Made by a program: the position numbers and the translations under genes | In this document: positions 53,134 to 61,978 of the stretch, in pieces | Position numbering within the stretch: position 1 is the first letter of the stretch | Layout: each line of letters begins with the position of its first letter | The notes under the pieces: model-generated | What the model saw: the letters and a program-made list of their open reading frames with translations, nothing else | Told to the model about the DNA's origin: nothing | Database searches by the model: none | Origin: Roseibium sp. Sym1 | GTDB taxonomy: Bacteria; Pseudomonadota; Alphaproteobacteria; Rhizobiales; Stappiaceae | DNA length: 64,000 nucleotides | Reading direction: 5' to 3' | Assembly (NCBI RefSeq): GCF_027359675.1 | Contig: NZ_CP114786.1 | Coordinates: forward strand, 1-64,000

Positions 53134-53763
53134 CTACCGAGCCTGCAAGGACAGGCTTTCCGGCCTGGATGCACCGGTTTTAGGTGTCCCGCTGCTGCCG
53201 ATCAGCCCGCTCCAGAGAAGCCAGGCCGCCAGCAGGCTCCAGACCGCTATCAGGACATGGAGAACCGTGAGAACCGAGGCATCGGCGGATGCGCCTCCAC
53301 CGGATGCGCGGTAGAGCACGGCAACCCCGAAGAATGCCCCCAGCCCGACAAAGACATGGCCGGCAACCAGCACGAGGAGGGGCACAAAAGCCCCCAGGGC
53401 CCCGATGGCGCCGATTCTGCGCACCGTGCCGTTTCGGTGCAGAAAGGCGATCGACCAGAACAGAACCGCCAGAAGGATCGAAAAGACATAAAGAAGCACA
53501 AAGGCGGACTGGCTGGCACCTTCCGGCCCGAGGCTTGCCTGCAACTTCGCAAAAACCGCAAGCGCCAACGCCAGAAGTCCGGCCCTGTTGAGAGGCTTTC
53601 GGGAGCCCATTTCGTCCGCCAGGCACCATGCGCCAAAGGCGGTTATTCCAAGCGCCAGGAGGTTCAGCGCGGCCAGATCCGTTGAGACTGTCCCGAGCAG
53701 GACCTGTCCAAGGGGTCCGGCAACCAGTGCGCAGGCACCAACGCGTGCATTGAGTGTCGTCAT
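53134..53763 (-). CDS. Multi-pass membrane protein, unknown function
   Basis: A 209-residue protein with about six hydrophobic segments (for example VAGPLGQVLLGTVSTDLAAL, FVLLYVFSILLAVLFWSIAF, VLHVLIAVWSLLAAWLLWSGL). I do not recognise the family. It diverges from a TetR gene (135-bp gap), which probably controls it, and converges on matR with an 11-bp gap. Confidence 0.75.
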   Translation of the reverse strand: MTTLNARVGACALVAGPLGQVLLGTVSTDLAALNLLALGITAFGAWCLADEMGSRKPLNRAGLLALALAVFAKLQASLGPEGASQSAFVLLYVFSILLAVLFWSIAFLHRNGTVRRIGAIGALGAFVPLLVLVAGHVFVGLGAFFGVAVLYRASGGGASADASVLTVLHVLIAVWSLLAAWLLWSGLIGSSGTPKTGASRPESLSLQAR

Positions 53764-53898
53764 GGCTCTTTCCTGTTGTTCGTGTCGCGGGAAAGCTACA
53801 GTATCGGCGCGGCGAAGATCCGGGACGACCGGGGAAGGTTGTCCGGGACTGGACAGAACAGGGCAATTGTCCGGAAGAATTCATTGGAGGCGCGGCGC

Positions 53899-54417
53899 AT
53901 GAACCGACAGACAGCGAAGACACGCGCGGCCATCAGCCAGGCTTTCAACGGCCTGGTGTTTTCAAGGCGTTACGACGAAATCCGCATGACGGATATCGCG
54001 TCGGCGGCAAATGTCGGGCGTTCGACGCTCTATCAGCACTACCCCGACAAGGACTCCATCCTCATTGCAAACATGAACTGGGTCCTGCATGGCCTGCTCC
54101 AGGCAACACGCGGCCCGGCCGGTCACGCGGTCGTCCAGGAGGTCCTCGATCACATCTGGGATCACCGGGCGCAGGCCCGCCACATCCTTTTCGGCGCGAC
54201 GGGCGAGAAACTTGAAAGCGCTCTTGCCGACGCCGTTTTCCAGACGAACGGGACCACATCCGCTGCCGAGATTCCGGCGATCTTCACGGCCAACCAGGTG
54301 GCGGCGGTCGTCTTCTCAAGCTTGCGGTCCTGGCTTCGCGCGGAAGCGTCCTGCCCGCCTTCGGACCTGGCGCAGAACCTGTGCCGAATATCAGTTGCCC
54401 TAACGGGAGCGCGGTAA
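53899..54417 (+). CDS. TetR/AcrR family regulator
   Basis: A 172-residue regulator with the TetR helix-turn-helix near residues 10-52 (YDEIRMTDIASAANVGRSTLYQHYPDKDSIL). The C-terminal ligand domain is generic and shorter than average. Start ATG 53899 follows ggagg; the upstream frame from 53776 lacks a site. Its divergent neighbour, the membrane protein, is the likely target. Confidence 0.87.
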   Translation: MNRQTAKTRAAISQAFNGLVFSRRYDEIRMTDIASAANVGRSTLYQHYPDKDSILIANMNWVLHGLLQATRGPAGHAVVQEVLDHIWDHRAQARHILFGATGEKLESALADAVFQTNGTTSAAEIPAIFTANQVAAVVFSSLRSWLRAEASCPPSDLAQNLCRISVALTGAR

Positions 54418-54438
54418 AACCGCGATCATTTCCGCCGG

Positions 54439-55251
54439 TCACGCCGCCGGTTTCACCGCCACCAGCGCGAACCGGTTGGCAGAGCTCTGGCGCAGGCGGT
54501 CTGCCAGGCCGTGACCGCGCATGCCCTTGCCATAGAGCGGACGCACAGGCAGTTGACCGGCAATATCGAAACCGGCCGCCTGCAGGTCCGAGGCCAGACG
54601 CCCCGCATCCAGACCGTCGCCATAGGGAAGCCGGTCCAGGATCGCCTCGTGGCGCGCCCGGTCGCCCTGCGCCGGCCGCGGAGCCGAAAGCCGATCGGCC
54701 AGCCAGTTCCGCAAGCGTTGATAAAAGCCCTTCGGTGCGCGGAAATTACCGTCGACTACGAGCAGCCGGCCACCGGGTTTGAGAACGCGGAACCATTCGC
54801 CGTAGGCCGTTTGCGGGTTCGTCAGGGTCCAGGCGAGATGTCGCGTGATCGCGAAGTCGAAGGTATTCTCTTCGATCAGGACCATGGCTTCCGCATCACT
54901 CAGCACATAACGCCAGTCCTTGCCGGCGAGTTTCCGGCGCGCCAGTCCCAGCATGGTTTCTGAAAAGTCGAGGCCGGTCACGCTGGCTCCCAGGCTGGTC
55001 AGGACCTGGCTGATCTCACCCGTGCCGCAGGCAATGTCGAGAACCTGCCAGCCGGCCAGATCGCCTCCCGGCGGCAAGGCGCAGGCTCCGCGGACCAGAC
55101 GCTGCCATTCGGGCAAGCCATGGCGGGGTTCGATCCAATGGGAAACCGACTGGTCGAAGGTGGCGGCCCGTCCCGACCAGTAGTCGCAGATCTCGTCCTT
55201 CAGATTGTAGTTCGGCGCGGGAGAAGAAGCGCCGGCAATGTCGAGTGTCAT
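54439..55251 (-). CDS. SAM methyltransferase in the iron-type ABC operon
   Basis: A 270-residue class I methyltransferase with motif I VLDIACGTGEIS and the acidic LDFSET loop. It overlaps the ABC ATPase stop by 4 bp, so it is part of the transport operon. A role on the imported chelate, or on its release inside the cell, is inferred from this coupling only. Confidence 0.87.
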   Translation of the reverse strand: MTLDIAGASSPAPNYNLKDEICDYWSGRAATFDQSVSHWIEPRHGLPEWQRLVRGACALPPGGDLAGWQVLDIACGTGEISQVLTSLGASVTGLDFSETMLGLARRKLAGKDWRYVLSDAEAMVLIEENTFDFAITRHLAWTLTNPQTAYGEWFRVLKPGGRLLVVDGNFRAPKGFYQRLRNWLADRLSAPRPAQGDRARHEAILDRLPYGDGLDAGRLASDLQAAGFDIAGQLPVRPLYGKGMRGHGLADRLRQSSANRFALVAVKPAA

Positions 55252-56027
55252 TCGTGTGTGTCCAGTGTAGCGTCTACGAAAAGGGAGCCCTTGCGTGTCG
55301 TCTCCAGCGAGGTGTTGACCCGATAGGTTTCACCGATCTCCCGAAGGCCGAGCACCTCTCCCGGTGTCCCGTCGGCCAGGATGCGACCCTGATTGATCAG
55401 GATCAGCCGGTCGCAGAACTTCGCCGCGAGATTGAGGTCGTGCAGTGCGGCCATGACAATGGTGCCGCGCGCCTTCATCTGCGCGCGCACCGACCCCAGG
55501 ATCGACAGCTGGTGATGCAGGTCGAGGGCGCTGGTCGGCTCGTCGAGCAGCACCATGCGCGGCGCGCGTACAAGGGTCTGGGCGACGGCCACCATCTGGG
55601 CCTGCCCGCCCGAAAGATCCGAGATCCCCCTGTCGGCAAGGTGAGACAGCCGCAGGGCGGACAGCGTGGCCGACACCTGGTGCAGGTTGTCCGCCTTGAC
55701 CCGCCAGCCCGAAGTCTGCTTGAGCGCCAGCAGCACGCTTTCGAACACCGTCAGCAAGGCGTTGCAGCCATAGGCCTGGGGCATATAGGCAATTGCCCGT
55801 GCCCGATCCCGGCGCGACAAATGCGTGAGCGGCCCGCTGTCGAGATGGACCGCTCCGGCCAACGGCTTGATCAACCCGGCGATGGTTCTGAACAGCGTCG
55901 ACTTTCCGGCCGCGTTCGGTCCGATGACACCGACGAAGGATCCGGGTGCAATTGCCGGGACCGAGACATTTTTAAGGACGATTTTCCGGCCGTATCCGGC
56001 CGTGAGTTTCCTGATTTCAAGCGTCAT
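55248..56027 (-). CDS. Iron/siderophore-type ABC transporter ATPase
   Basis: A 259-residue FecE/FhuC-like ATPase: Walker A GPNAAGKST, signature LSGGQAQM, Walker B MVLLDEPTSALD, switch His in ALHDLNLA. Start and stop overlap both neighbours by 4 bp (ATGA). Confidence 0.92.
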   Translation of the reverse strand: MTLEIRKLTAGYGRKIVLKNVSVPAIAPGSFVGVIGPNAAGKSTLFRTIAGLIKPLAGAVHLDSGPLTHLSRRDRARAIAYMPQAYGCNALLTVFESVLLALKQTSGWRVKADNLHQVSATLSALRLSHLADRGISDLSGGQAQMVAVAQTLVRAPRMVLLDEPTSALDLHHQLSILGSVRAQMKARGTIVMAALHDLNLAAKFCDRLILINQGRILADGTPGEVLGLREIGETYRVNTSLETTRKGSLFVDATLDTHE

Positions 56028-57082
56028 GACAGCCGCTCCCGGCGGGTGGTCAGGATGATCGAGATGAACACCGGCACACCGATCAGCGCCGTGATGATGC
56101 CGATCGGATAGATGACACCGGGCGTGATCGACTTGGAAATGATCGAGGTCAGCGAGAGCACGAGGGCTCCCACCAGCGCCGAGAGCGGCAGGAAGAAACG
56201 CTGATCCTCGCCAACCAGAAGCCGGGCAATATGCGGCCCGACAAGGCCGACGAAGCCGACGGCACCGACGAAGGACACTGCCGTGGCTGCCAAAAGGGAG
56301 ATGGAGATCAGCATCTCGATGCGCAGCCGGGCAACATCGACCCCCATGCTCTCGGCCGTCGCCTCGCCCATGCGCAACGCGGTCATGGACCAGGTCCGCA
56401 TCAGCCCGAAGGGGACGGCAACGGCGAGCAACGCCGCGCCCAGGCCGATCTTCTCCCAGCTCGCCCGGCTGAGCGAGCCCATCATCCAGAAAACGATCCG
56501 GGCGAGCTGGTCCTCGCTTGCCATGTATTGCATCAGCGACAGCAGCGCGGAAAAGGTGAAGAAGATCGCGATGCCGAACAGGATCATCGTTTCCGATCCC
56601 ACGCCCTTCAGCCGCGTTGCCGTGAGGATGATCGCGCAGGTGCCAAGCGCGAACAGGAAGGAATTCAGCGTCACCAGCAGACCGCCGACGGCCGGAAGGA
56701 TCGAGATGCCCAGCACGATGGCGAGCGACGCACCGAAGCTCGCGGCTGCCGAAACGCCCAGCGTGAACGGCTCGGCGAGCGGATTGTTGAGAATGGTCTG
56801 CATCTGCGCGCCGGCGGTCGCCAGCATGGCCCCGACCAGAACCGCGGTCAGCGCCACCGGAATGCGGTAGTCCCAGACGATGACCTTGAGCCGCGCGCCG
56901 TGAACGAACGGGTCTGCAAGAACCTCGGCGACCGTGCGAAGCGAATAACCTCCGGGACCGGTGGCGCAATCGAACACGAAACTCGCCAGCAGCAGAACGC
57001 CCACGCCCACGAGAATGGCCATACGGCGATAGGAGCGGCTGGCATAACCGGCCTGCGGGGTGTCCGCAGTCAACTCACTCAT
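56024..57082 (-). CDS. Iron/siderophore-type ABC permease (FecCD family)
   Basis: A 352-residue permease with about ten segments. Family motifs: LAGAMLATAGAQMQTILNNPLAEPFTLG-like stretch near residue 90 and GAVGFVGLVGPHIARLLVG near 270. ATG 57082 is preferred over a TTG 12 bp upstream. A single permease gene implies a homodimer. Confidence 0.92.
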   Translation of the reverse strand: MSELTADTPQAGYASRSYRRMAILVGVGVLLLASFVFDCATGPGGYSLRTVAEVLADPFVHGARLKVIVWDYRIPVALTAVLVGAMLATAGAQMQTILNNPLAEPFTLGVSAAASFGASLAIVLGISILPAVGGLLVTLNSFLFALGTCAIILTATRLKGVGSETMILFGIAIFFTFSALLSLMQYMASEDQLARIVFWMMGSLSRASWEKIGLGAALLAVAVPFGLMRTWSMTALRMGEATAESMGVDVARLRIEMLISISLLAATAVSFVGAVGFVGLVGPHIARLLVGEDQRFFLPLSALVGALVLSLTSIISKSITPGVIYPIGIITALIGVPVFISIILTTRRERLS

Positions 57083-57155
57083 TCGAACTGCCAATCGAAA
57101 TTCGGGAAAAGGAAATGCGCGGCCCGGACACCGGACCGCGCCAGCGTGATCCGGC

Positions 57156-58307
57156 TCAGCTGCCCTTGTTCAGGCTGCCCCAGAAGACGCCGGAATAGCC
57201 GATCGGCAGGAAGCGCTCGTGCAGTTCGTGCATGGTCGCGTCCGGATCGAGATCCTCAAACAGGTCCGGATGCAGCCATTTGGCAAAGGCCTGCATCGCC
57301 ACGAAGTGATACGGGCTGTTGTAGAACTGGTGATAGATGCTGTGGAAACGGCCGTTCTTCACGGCCTGCAATTCCGGCCAACCTTCCCGTTCCGCCAGCG
57401 CGGACAGGCGCTGCTGCACGGCTTCCTCGGTGGCTTCATAGCCGAACAGCACGGCCGTGGTTTCCGGATTGGCTTCCGCCCAGTTGGCGCCGGTACCGAT
57501 GATCACCGCCGGATCGTCGGCGAAGACGGCCTCGAGGCTGACATTGCCGCCAAAGCCCGGGAACTTCCTGGAGCCCCAGTTGAGGCCGCCCGCCAGCTCG
57601 ACGAGACGGCCGAGATTGGCCGATCCGAAGGTGCCGCAGCACTTGTTGGGATTGTACCCGGCCGCCCGCTCGATGAAGACGACCGGGCGGTCTTCCACCG
57701 GGATCCGGTCCACCTTGGCATAGATGCGTTTCATCTGCGCGTTGTAGAAGTCGGTGAACGCGTCGGCATTGTCGCGTTCATCCAGAATACGGCCGAGCAG
57801 CTGGATGGACGGCACGGTGTTCTGGGTCGGGTCCTGGCGGAAATCGACAAAGATCGTGGCGACACCGGCTGCCTCGAGTTTCTCGATGATGCCGCTTTCC
57901 TGGGCCTTCAACAGGTTGCCGAGATTCATGAAGACCACTTCGGTCCCCGAAGAAATGACGGCTTCCAGGTTCCACTCGTCGGAATAGGGACTTCCGAGGC
58001 GCTGGATGTCATTGGCACCGGGAAAGACTTCCTCGTATTTGCGCCAGGCATCCGGATCGTAAAGGATCATGTCGTCCTTCCAGCCCACGACCCGTTCAAA
58101 CGGATTGTCGCGATCCAGAAGCGCGAGGGAATAAATCATCCGGCCTTCGCCGAGCACGATGGCGGACGGGTCTTTCTCGACCTCGACGGTCCGGCCGGCG
58201 ATGTCGGTTACAGTAATAGTTTCTGCAAGTGCGGACGGGGCTGACGCGAAAACTGCGCTGGCTGCGAGTGCAAGGCAGAAACCCCGGGTCACTTTCATGA
58301 GGGACAT
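57156..58307 (-). CDS. Iron/siderophore-type ABC substrate-binding protein
   Basis: A 383-residue periplasmic protein of the FepB/BtuF fold with a Sec signal peptide (cleavage after SALA) and no lipobox. VTDIAGRTVEVEKDPSAIV and VFMNLGNLLKA are typical. An adjacent Cys pair (NPNKCCGTFG, about residue 220) is unusual for the family and may help hold a metal or cluster. ATG 58307 follows aggaga. Confidence 0.9.
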   Translation of the reverse strand: MSLMKVTRGFCLALAASAVFASAPSALAETITVTDIAGRTVEVEKDPSAIVLGEGRMIYSLALLDRDNPFERVVGWKDDMILYDPDAWRKYEEVFPGANDIQRLGSPYSDEWNLEAVISSGTEVVFMNLGNLLKAQESGIIEKLEAAGVATIFVDFRQDPTQNTVPSIQLLGRILDERDNADAFTDFYNAQMKRIYAKVDRIPVEDRPVVFIERAAGYNPNKCCGTFGSANLGRLVELAGGLNWGSRKFPGFGGNVSLEAVFADDPAVIIGTGANWAEANPETTAVLFGYEATEEAVQQRLSALAEREGWPELQAVKNGRFHSIYHQFYNSPYHFVAMQAFAKWLHPDLFEDLDPDATMHELHERFLPIGYSGVFWGSLNKGS

Positions 58308-58354
58308 AGGGTTCTCCTGGTCTGCACAGGGATTGGGTATCCCTGGGTGGCGGG

Positions 58355-58383
58355 ACCGTATTTAACATGAGTTTTAAAGTCAA
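58355..58383 (-). promoter_or_regulatory. Candidate promoter of the ABC operon
   Basis: On the minus strand TTGACT (58383-58378) and TACGGT (58360-58355) are separated by 17 nt, 48 bp upstream of the binding-protein start. The AT-rich spacer stands out from the surrounding GC-rich DNA. Confidence 0.5.
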
Positions 58384-58430
58384 GTTATAACGGGACCGTC
58401 ATTCGGTTCCAGGTTGGGGGATCGTGCCGC

Positions 58431-59459
58431 CTACACCTTGACGTTCCTTGTCCGCCCTCTGGTCTGCCGGTCCCAGGCCGGGCTGTTGCCATGCGCCGCG
58501 CGATAGCGGTTGGAGAAGTGGGAGGCGCTTGCAAAGCCGCAGGCAACGGCAATGTCGATCATGCGCATCGAGGTGCGACACACGAGCTGGCGGGCAATAT
58601 CGATTCGAATCTTGTTGTAATGCTCCTGCGGCGAGCAGTGCAGGTATTTCTGGAAGTCCCGCTGCAATTGCCGCGGACTGACGTTCAACATCTCCGCAAT
58701 CCGCTGCAGGGACAGCGGTTCGCTGACATTTTCCGTCATCAGCGCGATCGAACTGCGCACCCGCAGCGGCACCATGTCGAGATCTTCGCGCAGCAGCGTA
58801 TGCTGGCGCTCACTGCCGGTGCGCCTGTCGTGATGCAGCGCGATTTCGGCGACATCGCACGCGACGGCCCCGCCATGCACCTTTGCGATGAAGCCGATCA
58901 TCAGGTCCAGTGCCGCGGTTCCTCCCGCGCAGGTCAGATACTTGCCGTCCGTCTGGATAAGGCTGTCGACCAGCTGCGCCTTCGGATAAAGCTCCCTGAA
59001 CAGGTCGGCATATTCCCAGTGGATGGTGCAGTTTCGATTGTCGAGCATGCCGAGTTCCGCCAGCACATAAGCGCCGGTGCAGATCCCCGCGACGCTGCCG
59101 GACTGCTTGGCGACCTTCCGCATCAAGGCCTTTTGCGCCGGGGTCACTGCGACCCGCTCGACGTCGTCACTGCTGCACACGGCCAGCAGATCCGGACGGC
59201 AGGCCTCATCGAGCGCGCCGTCGGTGCGCACGGTTCCGCCGTTGCTTGCAACCGCATCCTCCCCGTTAAGTGTCCGGCAGCTGTAGATGAAAGCCTTGCG
59301 CTTCAACACCTTGTTGGCGATACGCAGGGGCTCGATTGCCGAGGCAAAGGACAGCAGGGAAAAATTCTTCAGCAGCAGGAAGCAGATCTCGACGGTGTCC
59401 TGGACCGCTTTGCCCTTCTGTCCGGCCAAGTCCCGAGTCGCGCGCGTTGTGTCGGTCAC
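58431..59459 (-). CDS. GlxA family AraC-type regulator
   Basis: A 342-residue regulator with an N-terminal DJ-1/PfpI-like domain (about 22-200; nucleophile-elbow region AGICTGAYVLAELGML) and a C-terminal AraC double helix-turn-helix (about 235-335). GlxA proteins often control quaternary amine, amino acid or arginine catabolism. It lies upstream of, and on the same strand as, the ABC operon. Start is GTG 59459. Confidence 0.88.
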   Translation of the reverse strand: MTDTTRATRDLAGQKGKAVQDTVEICFLLLKNFSLLSFASAIEPLRIANKVLKRKAFIYSCRTLNGEDAVASNGGTVRTDGALDEACRPDLLAVCSSDDVERVAVTPAQKALMRKVAKQSGSVAGICTGAYVLAELGMLDNRNCTIHWEYADLFRELYPKAQLVDSLIQTDGKYLTCAGGTAALDLMIGFIAKVHGGAVACDVAEIALHHDRRTGSERQHTLLREDLDMVPLRVRSSIALMTENVSEPLSLQRIAEMLNVSPRQLQRDFQKYLHCSPQEHYNKIRIDIARQLVCRTSMRMIDIAVACGFASASHFSNRYRAAHGNSPAWDRQTRGRTRNVKV

Positions 59460-59736
59460 CAGTTGCGAGCCTTCCTCTCGTTCCCCTTCCCGTCCGGCGA
59501 GACCCTTTTTCCACCGGCACGTCTATCAAAGTCTACGCCGATCGGAGCCTTTCAATGGCGGTCATGTCACACCGAATGGCCTGTCTGCGACACAGCCGGG
59601 CGCTGCGCGGGCAAATCATGCGCATAATTTACAGGGGTCGGGAATCGGTGATAGGGCTTTCCTGTCCCAAGAAGACATTCGTGATCGGCGCGACCCATAC
59701 CGGGGCGCCGGAGTGACCAACCGAAGGATCGTTTTC

Positions 59737-60330
59737 ATGATTACCCGTTTTGGCCTTGCGGCCATTGCCATGGCCCTCACCGCGTCCCCCGCTCTTGCCC
59801 ATCTGGATCCCGCCGACCACGGTTCCTTTGCCGCCGGCTTCACCCATCCGTTGTTCGGCACGGACCATGTGCTGGCGATGATTGCCGTTGGCCTGTGGGC
59901 GGCGCTTCTGGGCGGCCGTGCCGTCTGGGCCCTTCCGACGGCTTTTGTCGGCGCCATGCTTGCCGGTTTCGCACTGTCGCTCGCCGGCATGCCCTTGCCC
60001 TATGTCGAGCCGTTCATCCTGGCCTCGGTTGTGATCCTCGGCGTGGTCGTCGCCCTGGCCCTGCGCCTGCCGCTCGGCCTGTCCGCCGCCCTTGTTGCGA
60101 CCTTCGGCATCTGTCACGGGCACGCCCATGGCGGCGAGATCGGATCTGCCGGCGAACTCGGCTATGCGGCCGGCTTCGTGCTCGCGACCGCCCTGCTGCA
60201 CGCGGCCGGCCTCCTGATCGGCTACGGCGCCAACATTGCAACGCGCAATGACCCGCAATGGGCCAGCCGGATCATCCGCGCCCTGGGTGTGGTGACAGCG
60301 CTCGGCGGTGTTTACCTGGCTGCGGGCTGA
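59737..60330 (+). CDS. HupE/UreJ family metal permease-like protein
   Basis: A 197-residue membrane protein with signal sequence (cleavage after ALA) and about six segments. Metal-binding motifs: AHLDPADHG, GTDHVLAM and GICHGHAHGGE. HupE/UreJ proteins are nickel or cobalt permeases or accessory proteins; no urease or hydrogenase gene is nearby, so it may be a stand-alone metal transporter. ATG 59737 follows gaagga. Confidence 0.9.
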   Translation: MITRFGLAAIAMALTASPALAHLDPADHGSFAAGFTHPLFGTDHVLAMIAVGLWAALLGGRAVWALPTAFVGAMLAGFALSLAGMPLPYVEPFILASVVILGVVVALALRLPLGLSAALVATFGICHGHAHGGEIGSAGELGYAAGFVLATALLHAAGLLIGYGANIATRNDPQWASRIIRALGVVTALGGVYLAAG

Positions 60331-60443
60331 GCAACAGCCAAGCAACCTCACCACAATTACACCCGTCATCCTGAGTGCCTGGCCCGAAAGTGAACCAGGA
60401 CGCAGTTTTCATCGTTCCTGTCACGAACTCGCCCCCTCCCTGT

Positions 60444-60547
60444 TGTCATCCCCGCGAAAGCGGAGACCCAGTAACCTCATGAAACCGCTCTATAAATTTA
60501 GACCTTACCTCACGGGGTCCTGGTTTCCCGCTTTCGCGGGAATGACA
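60444..60547. repeat. REP-like palindrome, family A
   Basis: Outer arms TGTCAT (60444-60449) and ATGACA (60542-60547) with inner CCGCGAAAGCGG versus CCGCTTTCGCGG. The AT-rich centre is unlike the arms. It resembles the dispersed 'CCCGCGAAAGCGGG' intergenic repeats of Hyphomicrobiales. Confidence 0.8.
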
Positions 60548-60589
60548 AATGTGAGTGAAAGATTCGCCCCGGCCATCACTTTCGGGCCA

Positions 60590-60700
60590 GACACCGAGGA
60601 GGCGCGCCAGCGCCGTCTCGAAGGATCCGCTACAAGCTCCAGAGCAAGTGGCCCATCCTTCGAGACAGCGCTAAAGCGCTTCCTCAGGATGACGTTTTTT
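60590..60700. repeat. REP-like palindrome, family B, copy 1
   Basis: GTCTCGAAGGAT (60615-60626) pairs with ATCCTTCGAGAC (60655-60666). It is followed by AGCGCTAAAGCGCT and TCCTCAGGATGACGTTTTTT, the same tail as in copy 2 at 60957-61062. Confidence 0.8.
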
Positions 60701-60784
60701 GGGTGTTGCTCGCTCGGTTTCCGGGTGTTGCAAGCTCAGATTTATTGTGTGGCGAGCGCTGCGAAAAGAAAGGTCGGGCCAGGC

Positions 60785-60931
60785 TCAGCTCATCTCGATA
60801 TCGAGCCCGAGATCCAGAACCGGCGCCGAGTGGGTGATCCAGCCCGAAGAAATCAGGTCGACCCCGGCTTCGGCCACGGCCCTGACCGTGTCGAGTTCGA
60901 TGCCACCGGAAGCTTCCTGGAGTTGCTTGCC
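60785..60931 (-). pseudogene. Truncated duplicate of the nadC 3' end
   Basis: 60782-60931 matches 61101-61250 over 150 bp with seven mismatches by my count. In frame it encodes the last about 49 residues of NadC including [18 protein letters not shown] and the stop, but no upstream coding region or start. It is a dead 3' fragment separated from the live gene by 169 bp that contain a REP-like palindrome. Confidence 0.9.
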
Positions 60932-60956
60932 CCTTGAGATCTCCGCAAATACCATC

Positions 60957-61062
60957 GTCATCCTGAGGAGCGCGCTTGCGCGCGTCTCGAAGGATCCGCT
61001 GCACGCACCGGAACAAGTGGCCGCTCCTTCGAGACGGACCTGACGGTCCTCCTCAGGATGAC
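60957..61062. repeat. REP-like palindrome, family B, copy 2
   Basis: Arms GTCATCCTGAGGAG (60957-60970) and CTCCTCAGGATGAC (61049-61062) are fully complementary, with GTCTCGAAGGA and TCCTTCGAGAC inside. It lies between the live nadC end and its truncated duplicate. Confidence 0.88.
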
Positions 61063-61103
61063 GTTTTTTGTGTAGCTGTCGCTGTTGGAAATAAAGAAAC
61101 GGC

Positions 61104-61967
61104 TCAGCTCATCTCGATGTCGAGTCCGAGATCCAGAACCGGCGCCGAGTGGGTGATCCAGCCCGAAGAAATCAGGTCGACCCCGGCTTCGGCCACGGCC
61201 TTGACCGTGTCGAGTTCGATGCCACCGGAAGCTTCCAGGAGCACCTTGCCACCGGCGATGGCAACGGCCTCTTTCAGTGTTTCCGGTGGCATGTTGTCGA
61301 GCATGACCACGTCGGGTCCCGCGGCAAGCGCCTCTTCCAGCTGTTCCAGCGTGTCGACTTCCACCTCGATCTTGACGAGATGCCCGGCGAAGGCCTTGGC
61401 CGCTTCAATTGCCTGTGTCACACCACCGGCCACCGCGATGTGGTTGTCCTTGATCAGGATGGCGTCGTCGAGGCCGAAACGGTGATTGCTGCCACCGCCG
61501 CATTTGACCGCGTATTTTTCAAACGCCCGCAGGCCCGGCGTCGTCTTGCGGGTGCACACGATATCCGCCTTTGTATGGGCGATCAGGTCGGCAAAGGCGG
61601 CCGTGGCCGTGGCAATGCCGCAGAGATGGCCGAGATAGTTGAGCGCCACCCGTTCGGCCGCCAGCAGGGCCCGCGCCGGGCCCTCGATCCGGGCGACGAC
61701 GTCCTTCGGGGACAGGCGGTCGCCGTCCTTCAGGACAGGGTCGAAGGTCAGCGCGGCGTCGGTCTGGCGAAAGGCACTCTCGGCAAGGGCCAGTCCGGCA
61801 AGCACGCCCGGTTTGCGGGCCGCGATAACGGCTGTCGCGCGGGCCTCGGGCGGCAGGGTGGCCTGACTGGTGACATCGCCTGCCCGCCCCCAATCCTCCA
61901 GCAGCGCGGACTTGACGGCCTCGTCGACCATCAGGCGCGGCAGCTCCGGCAGAAAGTTGCGGCTCAT
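61104..61967 (-). CDS. nadC: Nicotinate-nucleotide pyrophosphorylase (quinolinate phosphoribosyltransferase)
   Basis: A 287-residue enzyme that converts quinolinate and PRPP to nicotinate mononucleotide, the third step of de novo NAD synthesis. Motifs: [43 protein letters not shown] and [13 protein letters not shown] 61967 follows gaagga; a TTG lies 15 bp upstream. It is the last gene of the nadABC operon. Its 3' end is duplicated downstream. Confidence 0.95.
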   Translation of the reverse strand: MSRNFLPELPRLMVDEAVKSALLEDWGRAGDVTSQATLPPEARATAVIAARKPGVLAGLALAESAFRQTDAALTFDPVLKDGDRLSPKDVVARIEGPARALLAAERVALNYLGHLCGIATATAAFADLIAHTKADIVCTRKTTPGLRAFEKYAVKCGGGSNHRFGLDDAILIKDNHIAVAGGVTQAIEAAKAFAGHLVKIEVEVDTLEQLEEALAAGPDVVMLDNMPPETLKEAVAIAGGKVLLEASGGIELDTVKAVAEAGVDLISSGWITHSAPVLDLGLDIEMS

Positions 61968-61978
61968 GCGAACATCCT

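Larger units (their letters stand above)
60331..61103. other. Repeat-rich intergenic region downstream of nadC
   Basis: A 773-bp non-coding spacer. In order: a REP-like palindrome at 60444-60547, a second family at about 60590-60700, a truncated copy of the nadC 3' end at 60785-60931, and a third palindrome at 60957-61062. A half-site (gtcatcctgag) is at 60365-60375. No gene other than the fragment is supported. Confidence 0.8.

Noticed and set aside
55248..56969. 573-codon frame that would fuse an N-terminal extension to the ABC ATPase
   Set aside because: The extension is the antiparallel-free shadow of the permease frame; the ATPase has a proper ATG at 56027 with a 4-bp overlap to the permease stop.
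59460..59736. Small gene between the GlxA regulator and the HupE gene
   Set aside because: Open frames here are extensions or shadows of the two neighbours, without ribosome sites.
60331..61103. CRISPR array
   Set aside because: The repeats are few, palindromic, unequal in spacing and of different families; there are no regular spacers and no cas genes.
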